Below are positions 34,331-44,902 of a stretch of DNA of 64,000 bases, piece by piece; position 1 is the stretch's first letter, and every line of letters begins with the position of its first letter. This DNA is from Antedon mediterranea (taxonomy: Eukaryota; Echinodermata; Crinoidea; Comatulida; Antedonidae): contig NC_092672.1 of assembly GCF_964355755.1 (NCBI RefSeq), forward strand, positions 9,482,501 through 9,546,500, read 5' to 3'. Under the pieces are notes generated by a model. The model did not search any database and was not told where the DNA came from. It saw nothing but the letters and a program-made list of their open reading frames with translations. The translations under genes and the position numbers were made by a program.

Positions 34331-35699
34331 GTTTGTTTGTTTTATTGGCTTTTCCACACATTTTAAAATAAAAAAATTTTACAAATTTTGAATAAGATAG
34401 GCACAAAACATAAAAACATCACAAATGTGCAGATGGAGGTTAAAATAAGTTGCGGACAACTTTAAGTCATGACCACCAGTTAAAAAAATAATATATAAAG
34501 GGTAAGATTGTATATTTACAAAAGGGAATTTGAACCACCTTATTTCTGAATTATGTGAACTTCTCTTAAATTGTCAACAGCAGTATGTGTCAACAATCTG
34601 CTGTAAACTCCTTTTAAAAAACTTTTTTTCAAATGATGATGTCATCTGGTGAATGCCTATTTTGCTTAAAAACATTAACAAACATAGGTGAATCTTAGAT
34701 CAATCCTTATTGGAATGTAAAAAACTGTATATAGTAATATGTTTTTAGCTGCATCTGGTCTTTAACTTCAACAGTGTAATTACACCTTAAATATGTGAAA
34801 ACTATCAATAATAAAGTCGTATAGCTTGTTTCAGTTGGATAAGATACTAAATGAAATCTGAAATGGAATCCTAACCATGAAGTTTGATTTGCCACAAGTA
34901 TAAATTATAGTATTTCTTTTATGGACCGGGAAGAATTTTTCCACTCAAACTGAAGTATAGTTATGACACGTCATATGTCAAATGTTTTCTTTTAGATATT
35001 AGTTCACATTTCCGTCTAGAACCTGGACTACAGATCAATACTATAATAAGCTATGAAATTGGCAAAACCGTACTGTATATAATATTTTTGTTATTTAAAA
35101 AGGTATTAAATTATTATAACTAAATAAATACGTTTCTGCGTCGTATTGTATTTGTTTAAAATAACAAGCATTCTTTTTTGTTTGTTTTTATGTTCTTCCG
35201 AAGTATGAAATTTAAAGTAATATTTCCATCATCAATATACCTAAGTCGCCTTCCTGTCGCAGTTGTTGTGATTATATTGGTACTATTGGGTTTCTTTATC
35301 AACATACCTGGTAGAATAAAATTACTATTATCTTTCCTGACAGTCTCACTCTTACCTCATTAACACATCGGATCATGTGTATAATGTTCCAGGTATAGAG
35401 ATGACATGTGGTAATTAAAATTTACGGACATTTACAGGTTGCTGGTGTTTACAATGACGTACATAATCATCATGTTTTTTATTTGCCAAACTTTAAAAAG
35501 TTTTTGTCAAGTAATTAAGTGAGCAGTTATATTTATTTTTCTTTGCAGTTAATAGAGGTGGTAAACTCATGACTATTTTTGCAAACATCTGAAGATAACA
35601 AATGGTATGTATATTGTGAAGCTTTACTATTAAAATTATCTGGAGAAACTGAGCCTTTTATAACACTATCTCTCTTACTGGCGAATTACGATATCTAAA
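34331..35699. other. A6-A7 spacer with repeat relic and A7 leader region
   Basis: Second copy of the 33740-34250 segment (34510-34810), then a diverged flank repeat ending TCCGTCTAGAACCTGGACTA (34930-35030). The A7 5' flank (35160-35640) matches that of A6, with GATAACAAATGGTATGT as probable leader donor near 35607. Confidence 0.5.
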
Positions 35700-36001
35700 T
35701 AGTTACGATCAGACTATTTTTATGAAATATGGACCGGCTACTCTTCAATGTATAGAAATTATTGGAATCAATCGATTTCGATACAATGGTGGATAAAATC
35801 GTAATCACCATATTTATGCCGATTGCAGTTTTTATTTACATAATTGGAAAGATAATGACTATTACTGTGATTTTTAGATATCAACGCATGCGGACTTCTG
35901 TCAACGTGTATTAAACAAACTTGGCGATTGCGGATACGTTGTTTCTTGTATTCGTACTTGATTTAATTTGGACTTCTTTTGTTGATGGCCCACTACGCAA
36001 T
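35700..36001 (+). pseudogene. Class A GPCR A7, truncated relic
   Basis: Sequence from the N-terminal segment to the first extracellular loop of a cluster-A receptor. MVDKIVITIFMPIAV is readable, but GN of TM1 is GK, VYLAN is interrupted by TAA (GTGTATTAAACAAAC, about 35905-35919), and similarity stops after DGPLR at about 36001, where unrelated DNA begins. The N-terminal part is also out of frame. No start ATG equivalent is preserved. It is the most decayed recognisable full 5' end in the array. Confidence 0.88.
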
Positions 36002-36522
36002 GTCTTTATTTTGGACAAGATCCATCAGACATTGACTGATTGCTCTATTGAGTAACATGTGTCAAGGTTTTATTTCTCAAAAACCTAATTTATATAAATT
36101 TAATTATGAGCCCCATAATTGGCTACTGTTTAATGTCCCCTATGTCAGATCCTTCTATCTCATATTATAACAAAATCACCTTACACCATTTTGGTCACAA
36201 CTTATAACATTGCCTTGGATGTCGCCCTCTGGAAAACCAGTGTTTTTTTAAGAATAATAATTATATCACGTGGATTTATTAATAGAATTTTAATTTAAAA
36301 TGTTTCGTACACTACGTATTCACTCACATTGCAAAATAATCGGCTTCATGTTGGTCACAACTCGTACTACAATAGATACATAGTTAGAAACACTGAAATT
36401 CAGCAAAGTGTACGTATTTATTGGTGTAGCATGACATGTTTGTATAAGTTGTAAATGTGTACTGTTTATTGTTGAATCGTAATCATAATCATACATTTAT
36501 TGAGTTTATTTTATTTTTTTAG
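36002..36522. other. A8 5' flank
   Basis: No gene. About 36420-36480 (GCATGACATGTTTGTATAAG) resembles the leader region of A2 and A5 (TGACATGTTAGTATAAATTG). An acceptor TTTTTTTAG ends at 36522; the matching donor was not placed. Confidence 0.4.
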
Positions 36523-37653
36523 ATGATGGACAATGTCAACAGCAGTTATTCTTATGATTGGAGCGACTATTCTTCAAAGGACATGTACGGTTGGGATGAA
36601 GTTATTGAAATGTATTCATATTCATTAGTGGACAAAATTGTTATTGTCATATTTATGCCGATTGTAGTTATTTTTGGTATAATCGGAAATATAATGACTA
36701 TCGTTGTGATAGTGCGAAATCAGCGCATGCACACTTCTGTAAACGTGTATTTTGCCAACTTGGCGATTGCAGATACGTTGTTTCTTGCGTTGGCACCTGA
36801 TTTATTTTGGACTTCTATTGTTGATAGCCCACTACGCTTTGAGTATAATATCGGTGTTGAAAATACATGGATTTGCACGTTCTACTTATACGTTGTAGAT
36901 ACTGTGTTTCAAGTGGCAATTTTCATAATCTTTGCAATGTCAATCGACCGATATAAGGCAATCTGTTATCCTATTAAATTTCGGATCAATAATTCAGGAT
37001 CGGTTTCTAGAACCATAAAGACGTGTTGCTTAGTATGGTGTATAACTTTTGCATGGCAGTCGAGGAAGCTTGTTTGGGTAGAAATTTTCACCCGGTCATT
37101 TCCATGGCCTGACATGTATAATGGCGTTCCAAATTCAACAACAACATGTGCTTATTGTGTTGATGAATTAGACTGTAAAATCAATGAATATCTTTATGTG
37201 TTTGATACATGTTTATCGTTAACACTTATTTTAGTTGTTGCTAGTTTGTATAGGACAATGTTAATCACGCTTAAAACATCTCCTTTTATGGCAATCAATT
37301 CAGTTAACAAATCCAGATCTAAATCCGAGAAGACAGTTTTTCTTACTGTGTTTCTGACCGTCACCGTCTTCATTGTATGTACTGCACCATTTGGGATTTT
37401 CAATTTTATTAGCATCTTTGGAAATGTTAATTATAAAAATACAGTTAATCCAGCTAATATATTACGTCTTGCACTGTTGATAAATTCGTCGGTAAATCCA
37501 ATTATATATAATGCTGTAAATGACAGGTTTAGAAAAGCTTTTCTAAATACATTTTGTTGTAATAATTATTGTAAGTACACAAAACACACACTAACCAATG
37601 ACCATGTGGTTACTCCTGTTTTTCTTGTAGCATACTTAAAGACACATAATTAA
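36523..37653 (+). CDS. Class A GPCR A8, intact
   Basis: 376 residues, last gene of the plus-strand cluster. GIIGN (TM1), YFANLAIAD (TM2), TWICTFYLYVVDT with the TM3 Cys, DRYKAICYP, CCLVWCITFAWQSRK (TM4), PWPDMYNG and CAYC in loop 2, RSKSEKT before TM6, FIVCTAPF (no Trp), NSSVNPIIY. It differs from its sisters in YRTML at the end of TM5, IIFAMS in TM3 and a distinctive tail. ATG directly follows TTTTTTTAG. Its 3' end and flank are partly duplicated at 38688-39003, and the far flank recurs upstream of B1, B2 and B3, linking the two clusters. Ligand unknown. Confidence 0.92.
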   Translation: MMDNVNSSYSYDWSDYSSKDMYGWDEVIEMYSYSLVDKIVIVIFMPIVVIFGIIGNIMTIVVIVRNQRMHTSVNVYFANLAIADTLFLALAPDLFWTSIVDSPLRFEYNIGVENTWICTFYLYVVDTVFQVAIFIIFAMSIDRYKAICYPIKFRINNSGSVSRTIKTCCLVWCITFAWQSRKLVWVEIFTRSFPWPDMYNGVPNSTTTCAYCVDELDCKINEYLYVFDTCLSLTLILVVASLYRTMLITLKTSPFMAINSVNKSRSKSEKTVFLTVFLTVTVFIVCTAPFGIFNFISIFGNVNYKNTVNPANILRLALLINSSVNPIIYNAVNDRFRKAFLNTFCCNNYCKYTKHTLTNDHVVTPVFLVAYLKTHN

Positions 37654-38687
37654 TTTATACAGTATGCCTATTATTTTTAGCATATGTTCTGTCGATGTGA
37701 ATGTGTTTTATTTAGAACAAATGTTTAGTTGTAAATGTGTAAATATGTATTGTGCTACATTATGGTGCAACTGTAATCAGGGGTACCTTGCGATCTCTTC
37801 ATGTATGCTACAATAATGGGTTAAAAATGTTGTTGCAGAGGCCTCGACGTTGTAGTTCCAGCCTCATGTTTTCGGAATGTAGAATTCGATGACCTGATGT
37901 GTAGACTCAATTCAAGTAAAAATGTGTTAGTTTCAACGATTATAGGCAACGCCTTATATAAGTCAAAGATGCTCTCCATGGAATGCCATCCTGAGATGTG
38001 TAGTAGTAATTAGTACAGTCTTGTTTATTTTTAATTAATTTAAAATGTAATTTTACTTTCTATGGACCAGATATTCTAAATAATTGAATTACTATTACGG
38101 TATTCTTTCTAAAAGATGACATTAATAACATACAAATTAAATTATATAAACATGAACAATTAGGCTTTGATATTATAATGTAATTAAAATATAACTTATC
38201 ATTTCCAATCAGCACTGTGTGAAACACCAGCGTAAAGACATCATGTTAGAAAACAAAGACAATGGCGAAACAATAAATCAAATTACGTAAAAAAAAACTT
38301 TAGAATTCATGATAAGTCCCGGTCTTTTGTTTCACACGGAGCTACAAATTGCAAGGAGGAGAGAATATGTCCTATCACTGGTCATTCGTTAGTAATATTT
38401 ACACCGAAATTATCTGTTTTTTTGTAAGAAAAATTACAAACAAACGTCACTTAAAACAATGGCATCTAATAAGAACACGCTTATTCCGTCATTGTTTGCT
38501 GGCTACTCATGCAGTACTGACTACAAGGGAGCAACAGCTGCTGGAGCGTACAACTGGCAGAATTTTCGTGGAAATTTCAAACGTTTCTAATAATATATCA
38601 GTACAAATACTACTTTCAACAAACAAAATTACAACCTAAATTCAAGTTTAACTCATATTATTTCACCTCGCACAACTCACTACTTAA
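37654..38687. other. A8 3' flank
   Basis: No supported gene; a 96-codon frame at 38349-38639 has no family signal. The block GATGACATTAATAACATACA..CATTTCCAATCAGCAC (38110-38215) recurs at 38895-39000. Its distal part also recurs at 44685, 52450 and 58670. Confidence 0.5.
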
Positions 38688-38877
38688 CTCCGCTGCATAT
38701 ATAAATTTGTCGGTAAATCCAATTATATAATGCTGTAAATGTTCTAAATACATTTTGTTCGCAAAAAAACACACTCGCCAATGACCACATGCAGTTAGTC
38801 TTGTTTCACTTGTAAAGCATACTCAAAGACTAGACACATACTTAATTTATACAGTATGCCTATTATTATACTGTATT
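38688..38877 (+). pseudogene. 3'-end fragment of an A8-like GPCR
   Basis: Matches the A8 sequence from TM7 (ATATATAAATTTGTCGGTAA) to past its stop (CCAATGACCACATG, ACTTAATTTATACAGTATGC). An internal deletion removes most of helix 8. It is the remains of a duplicated A8 copy. Confidence 0.8.
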
Positions 38878-40134
38878 CTTTATACAAACGATGACATTAA
38901 TAACATACAAATAAAATTATATAAACATGAGAAATTAGACTTTGATATTATAATTTTAATTAAAATATAACTCATCATTGCCAATCAGCACCAATCCGAA
39001 AAGTATAGTTCTTGATTTGCATATAGAGGATTAGAGGAGCACACATGAGTCTCGCGTCGAGTTTGAACGCCCTCATCTAACATCTGACGCATTTTTTTTT
39101 TCTCTTTTGTGGCGCAAACACCACTTTTATTCACATTCATATTATCTCATATTACATAAAATCGTATTATTTAACTTGTAAATGTCGTTACAGTTCATAA
39201 GTAACATTTTTACATATATGAATTCTGTATTACTCCTTTTTTCATTAATTTTCTTATATTTTGTTATACACTTTACAGGATCATCAATATCATCTATCCC
39301 GTTTTAAAATAGTTCACACATTTTCATTTGTTTGTTTTCATTTTACAACCCGGATTATACAATATATTTATATACATGATAAAAAAAAACAATAATAGCT
39401 CAGTCTGACGCATTTATTACACGCACGTACGCACGGTATCAAACTTTTTTATAATGTCTAATAATAAAACCATCGCCAGATCGTTGGTGCGTTTAAAAGA
39501 AACTCACAGGCCGTAAGGACAGTCAGGTATTGGGTGATTATGTGTCAAAACAATTAAAATGCGTGGTAGGCCTCGCATCTGTCAACAAGTGAAAATACAG
39601 GAAAGTCCAATAATTTGATTTCGCGAAATAGAAAAAGTGACGAAGCAAAAAAAGGGTCCTATAACAATTGGTAGAGGGCAATACATAAAATGGATCACGT
39701 GTCAGTTTCTTTTTGGCTGGTGCCACCGGCGGATTTTAGCTCACGTATTGAAACGCAACTGACAATAAAAAAAAATAATGACATAAATGAGTTTTGATAC
39801 TGCTTTTCAGATATTTACTGAACAATAGCTATTCAGCCAAAGAGGAAAAATTACGATAAAAATACGACATAGCTCCCTCTACAGCAGTCTATAAATTAAA
39901 ATTATGCAAATTTCAGGATCCTAGCTTGTGATTAACGTGCATGCGCAGTTATATTTACAGAATAGGAATTCTAACGAGTGCCCCATGATGATGAACTAAA
40001 TTGCGTAACTCTAGTACAAAAAATAGTCAAACTCAAATATAGTTATTATGGCACGCTGTATACTATGAAATGAATGAAATGAATGAAATGAATATGACAA
40101 TTAGACCAAACCACCGTCTAGAATCAGAACCTTT
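38878..40134. repeat. Start of the B-type repeating unit (unit 0/1 boundary)
   Basis: 38921-39065 matches the far upstream flank of B1-B3. 39066-39595 is an insertion absent from the other units. 39595-40134 is again unit sequence (AATAATTTGATTTCGCGAAA, ATCACGTGTCAGTTTCTTTT) and includes one copy of the octamer-bearing flank repeat (about 39885-40134) with an ATGAA microsatellite at 40068-40093. Confidence 0.6.
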
Positions 40135-40568
40135 TTGACAAATTTGAATTACTCTATTTGTGGGTTATTCAATATTAATGTTTGAACGACGAGTTCATTC
40201 TAGTTTCGCGAATGTGGATCTTATGAAGAAATTCTGTAAAAGATATCTGCCGTGCTTGTCCGACAATATTTAAACAGATTTATAATAATTTATACTACTG
40301 TATTTTGGGAAGAAAGATAGGCCTATGTTTTACACTGATCTTACTGTTAATATTTTTAAACATCAATACAACAAATATATTATTTCATTTTATATTAAAC
40401 TTTTATAGTTCTTTTTTAAGTGTATGTTTTTATCTAATTTGCAGACAGTATAATGTTTCGATCTTATTAGATCTCGTCAGTGCAGCTCAGGTTTCGAAAT
40501 GATCTGTACCACATAACTGGCACAATGTATAGGATGAACCAGTTATGTTACTGAATATGAACACAAAT
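40135..40568. other. B-unit spacer with a repeated hydrophobic frame
   Basis: Conserved in all four units (also about 47455-47900, 54430-54890 and 59790-60240). It holds a 65-codon open frame starting MGRKIGLCF that is disrupted in the third unit, so it is not taken as a gene. Confidence 0.5.
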
Positions 40569-41107
40569 ACCCCTTTTATACCAAAAGCAAAACTCCGGAG
40601 ACACTACGGAGTTGACGCCCCGGTGTTTTGGTGTGAAAGGTAAAATCAAACAACTCTGGAATTCAAAACAGCGGGTTGAACAGCTGAACGTTCTCTGGAG
40701 GAGGAAGTGCAGGGACACACCGGTGTTCTGGTGTGAAAGGTAGCAACATCACACTCCGGAGGTTTTAGATAAAAAGATAATCCTCACACGATCAATCATT
40801 GCTTTAGTTTTATTTTTCAAAATACGGGTTTAAAATATAATAAATAGTATAAATAAAATATTATGACTTCTGAGACTTTTGAAAATAATTATTAAAATTA
40901 AAAATATTATCAATTAAATGATTCTAACGATCGTCGCTATGTAAGCAAACAAATAGAGAACGGTTTTACGATTTAATTTTGAAAACCTTGGTGTTGCAAG
41001 GTTGGTGACGTATGAATGGGGTATCTCCGGAGTTTCTCAACGTTTGGAATGGTCACAAATCCCGGAGTGTCTCGGGAGATCACTGCGGAGTTTTGGTGTG
41101 AAAGGGG
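40569..41107. mobile_element. CTCCGGAG-rich MITE, unit 1, first copy
   Basis: Left end CCCCTTTTATACCAAAAGCA, right end TTTTGGTGTGAAAGGGG, inverted. Interior has CTCCGGAG and ACACCGGTGTTTTGGTG-type palindromes. The other B units have one such element each at the same place. Confidence 0.65.
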
Positions 41108-41138
41108 TAAAAGAGTGCACACACTCAAAAGAGTGTGA

Positions 41139-41555
41139 TATCCCTTTCAAACCAAAAGCAACACTCCGGAGACACTCAGGGGAGTTGACGCCTCGGTGCT
41201 TTGCTGTGAAAGGTAACAAATCAAACAACTTCGGAGTTCAAAACAGCGGGGTTGAACAGCTAAATGTTCCCCGGAGGGCGAACTGCGCTGACACACCGGT
41301 GTTTTGATGTGGAAAGTACCAACATCAAACTGTTTAGGTTAAAAGGTCATCCTCACACGATTAATTTGCTTTAGTTTTATTTCAAAATACTATTTCTACA
41401 AAATATATAGCGGGTCTAAACAATAATTAGTAGTATCAGTAAAACCATAGATGTAAAAAATAGTAAAACATTTTTATACCTCCATGAGTAAACATTATAT
41501 GATTTCTGATCACTGAGAAAAGTGATTTTACCTTTTATACCTTGGTGTGAAAGTG
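41139..41555. mobile_element. CTCCGGAG-rich MITE, unit 1, second copy
   Basis: Tandem neighbour of 40569-41107, starting ATCCCTTTCAAACCAAAAGC and ending near CTTGGTGTGAAAGTGG. This doubling is seen only in unit 1. Confidence 0.6.
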
Positions 41556-41764
41556 GCCTACAGCCATGTATAAGGGTAGCAACATTAACGAGTATGCTCT
41601 TTTGGTTTTTCATACTGTGTTGCTTCATTTTAAATTTCTATTCTATTATCTAATCACATGAAATTTTGGAAATAAATCAGTTGAAGATATAAAAAGTTTC
41701 CCCATGTCTGTTTCTTTTAAAACTAGCGCCCCCAGTGGGCATTTTAAATTTACATTACGATGAC

Positions 41765-42008
41765 AATCTTCATATGCCATATATAGCCCCCTCTATGGTT
41801 TATACATTATGTAAATTCCACGATCCTAGCTCGTGATTAATGTGTATGCGCAGTTATTATTTAAAGAATAGAAATTCTAACGAATCATTGCGTAACTAAT
41901 AGTAACAAAAATAGCTTCCAGCTGAAGCAGGCTATAGTTGTTATGGCACGCCGTGTATGCCAAACTATTTTCTTTTAGGAAAATTAGACCAAATCTCCGT
42001 CTAGAACC
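41765..42008 (+). repeat. Flank repeat copy downstream of B1
   Basis: The same family as 39885-40134, ending CTCCGTCTAGAACCTAAACT. Its octamer is mutated (ATGTAAAT). Confidence 0.65.
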
Positions 42009-42308
42009 TAAACTAGCCGCGTCGGTGAAAATAGTAATAATAATAATAATATTTATTCAATCACCAAATAAAAAAAAGTGAGTGAGATTAGGCTAAAAAT
42101 CCCAAATATATTCTGCACTCGCTCATAGCAATATATAATTTATTATGGATTCATATAACGCCTAATGTCGTGAAACCTCTAAGCTCTGTAGACCTGTAGA
42201 CATAGGCTACAAACAGGAAAAGGTGCAATAAAATATTCACTACTGTAGTAATGTGTATCGTCTATGTAATTTGACAAATAGTTTAATATTAACAAATATA
42301 TGAAATGG

Positions 42309-43445
42309 TCATCCATTGACGTAGGCGGGGTTTGTCTGTGAAACCACTGTAACTCCACTCGTCTTCTTGCTATTTCGCCGTCTGCAGAAAACATCGACAA
42401 ATGCTTTCCTAAACATTTCATTTACAACATTATACATGAAAGGATTAACGGACGAATTTGTATAAAGTGCAACACGAAATATGTTGACTATCTGAAGTAT
42501 AACATTATGGTCAATGCCATGGTAGATATTCACTATGTTCATGATTGAGAATGGTGCCATACAAAATATGTAGATAGTTACAGTTAGGAAGATCGTCATA
42601 AAGACCTTTTTTTCTGATTTTGACCTTACTTTATTACCCGTTGAATTGGCTGTTGCAACGGTTGATCTTTTGAGTGTAATCAGGATTATTGTATAGAAAC
42701 CAACTACAATTGTTATTAGGATAAACGATAAATAACTATCGATCACAAATAGATCATTTTGAAAATCACAACTGTCAGTGTTCGCACCACAGTAAGTACA
42801 TACTATCGTTGAATTTGGAGCCCCGTTGTACATATCAGGCCATGGGAATTCATATGAAACTATAGCGTTCCAAGTAAATTTCCGGGCCTGCCATGTTAAG
42901 GATATTAGCCACATGATAACGCAGACTTGTAAAGATCTCGAACGTTCTCCAAATTTACTGTTCCGAAATTTCAAAGGGTGACAAATTGCAAGATATCGTT
43001 CAGCAGACATCCAGAAGATTGTGAAATTTGCAACTTGCAACGCAGTGTCCACGATGTAAATGTTTAGGTGGCAAAACCATAGCATACCCTCTCCGATGCC
43101 CATGTCAAATACATCGTGTAATGGACTGTGCGCAAAGGATGACCATATCAGATCAGGAGCAAAGCAAAGAAACAGAACGTCAGCAATCGCTAAGTTGGCT
43201 AAATACACGTTGACTGATGTGCGCATGCGAGGATGTTTCACTATTACAGTGATTGTCATTAGATTCCCAATAATACCGATAATTACAACAATTGGCATAA
43301 ATATTGTGATAACAATTTCATCTGTAGTTGTATAGGAGTACGATTTGATTACGTCATCCCAATCGGTCTCCTCAACTTTTCCTATGACATCAGTCGTCGA
43401 CTCATTCACAATATTCGAATCGGTGTAAAAAGTTGATTTGTTCAT
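42309..43445 (-). CDS. Class A GPCR B1, intact
   Basis: 378 residues, first gene of the minus-strand cluster. N-terminal glycosylation sites (NKS, NES), N61 of GIIGN, D89 of LANLAIAD, C125, E149-R150-Y151, W179, FPWPDMYNG then an N-glycosylation site (NST) and Cys216/219 in loop 2, RSKSEKK before TM6, YIFCMAPF (Met in place of Trp), NSSVNPFMY, and the tail ending NPAYVNG. Distinguished from cluster A by HxLxxYIVDTA in TM3 and a longer loop 2 (CGANTDSC). Leader: the minus strand reads TTATTAAG|GTGAAAAAATG, and a donor GGACAG|GTAAGA ends exon 1 at 44405, giving a 951-bp intron. Nearly identical to B2-B4. Confidence 0.94.
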   Translation of the reverse strand: MNKSTFYTDSNIVNESTTDVIGKVEETDWDDVIKSYSYTTTDEIVITIFMPIVVIIGIIGNLMTITVIVKHPRMRTSVNVYLANLAIADVLFLCFAPDLIWSSFAHSPLHDVFDMGIGEGMLWFCHLNIYIVDTALQVANFTIFWMSAERYLAICHPLKFRNSKFGERSRSLQVCVIMWLISLTWQARKFTWNAIVSYEFPWPDMYNGAPNSTIVCTYCGANTDSCDFQNDLFVIDSYLSFILITIVVGFYTIILITLKRSTVATANSTGNKVRSKSEKKVFMTIFLTVTIYIFCMAPFSIMNIVNIYHGIDHNVILQIVNIFRVALYTNSSVNPFMYNVVNEMFRKAFVDVFCRRRNSKKTSGVTVVSQTNPAYVNG

Positions 43446-44902
43446 TTTTTCACCTTAATAAATAAAATAAACGTTAAATAAATAAATGGTATATCTATAA
43501 ACAGCCTAGATTAAAACAAACTGCGTACATGTTAAACAAGGCCTACACAAGTGAGCAAAAAATTGGGATAATTTAACCAAAAATAGAAAGGAACTCTTTT
43601 TTCATGAAACAAATTAATTTTGCAATTAAGTTTCTTTGCTAAATCATCAATTGTAATTATTACATAACCGTGTTTAATATTGTATATAAGGATTTGTATT
43701 AACAATGCCATTACAAGATTTTGTTTAGAGGCCTAAGGACATTTTTCAATGGTTTTGATGGTACCCGTTTTATTATTACTGTATTTCTAACGAACATCCT
43801 AACGACATGACTATAGACAGTACAATTACTGCAGTAATAACAGTTTAGACAGTACAATTATTGCAGTAATAACAGTTTTTACTTAATTTTTGTAGAACTT
43901 GTGCTTTAATATAGTGTTTTCTGTAAAACAGAATAAATCTTGTATTTGGTATCATCACCTTATAACTACATAAAGTAATACATCGTGTCTTTTGAATAAT
44001 AATTTTATGTTTGATTCTGTTTAATTCCTTCCAGAAATCGATCAATCGGCTCGATCTGGGCCAAATTGCCTAGGATTCTTATTATCAATACAGGAAAAGC
44101 GTGCAGTATCCGACGCGATATAACTGTTTTATTTGCTATAATCTACAACTGGCTCAGGTTGGTACGGTCCTGGGATTTTAAATTAAATCCCTTTATTTCG
44201 TCCTCAATAGGAACATTTAAAGCGTATTCCATGTATAGTACGTTACATAAAAATATTATTTGAGAATATGAAAAAAAAGCGAAACGTGTAGTCTTGTTTT
44301 CTGCATGACAGCGAGATTTGAGAACAATAATTACGGTTCATAAAATAAAACTCTAAAAGTTCACAAGATGAAGTACTGTGTACTTAAGCTTAAAAATGTC
44401 TTACCTGTCCTTTTTCCTTCAATGTTAATAGTAACTGCTGCAATTCCGATTAAAGTAACTCTGATACTCTTAGTGCGGGAAGGGGCTTGCCGTGTAAAAT
44501 AGTTCACACAATTTAAGGCAGATAGTTATAACGGTACCGGTATTACATTAATTAACAGGCGTGGCTTGTATTTGATTGGCTGATACCTCCAGATAATTAG
44601 TTATTACACTATAAAAGAATTTGGTTAGTTCTTTAATGTTGGAATCTACTTAATTGTATTGAAGGTATTAATTAATATATAAACATGAACAATTTTACTT
44701 TGACTAACATTATATTTTAATTAAAATATAACTTATCATTGCCCATCAGCACCAATCCGAAAAGTAGGCTATAGTTCTTGATGTGCATGTATAGGGAACA
44801 CACATGAGTCTTGCGTCCCTTTTGAATCCTTTTTGTAGATAAGTCCAATAATTTGATTTTGCGAAATGGAAAAAGTGACCAAGTTAAAAAGGGGTCTATA
44901 AC
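43446..44902 (-). promoter_or_regulatory. B1 leader intron, non-coding exon 1 and upstream flank
   Basis: Intron 43454-44404; exon 1 ends at 44405 (GAAGGAAAAAGGACAG). Upstream, CTTTTATAGTG near 44605-44615 (minus) is a possible core promoter, and CCAATCA lies beyond it. About 44683-44770 is the block shared with the A8 3' flank. The same layout is present for B2 and B3. Confidence 0.5.

Noticed and set aside
38349-38639. 96-codon frame after A8
   Set aside because: No recognisable domain; not found in the duplicated flank.
40305-40502. Hydrophobic 65-83-codon frame repeated in the four B units (also 47577, 54465, 59917)
   Set aside because: Similarity is explained by unit duplication, unit 3 is frameshifted, and there is no family, signal peptide or start context support.
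41002-41307. 101-codon frame over the unit-1 MITE
   Set aside because: Made of the CTCCGGAG/GGTGTGAAAGG palindromes of the MITE; not a gene.
43028-43335. Plus-strand frames opposite B1-B4
   Set aside because: Antisense shadows of the receptor coding sequence.
44066-44263. 65-codon frame MPRILIINTG... in the B1 leader-intron region, also at 51830
   Set aside because: Antisense to the B genes, within a duplicated intron; it follows the tandem duplication and has no recognisable domain.
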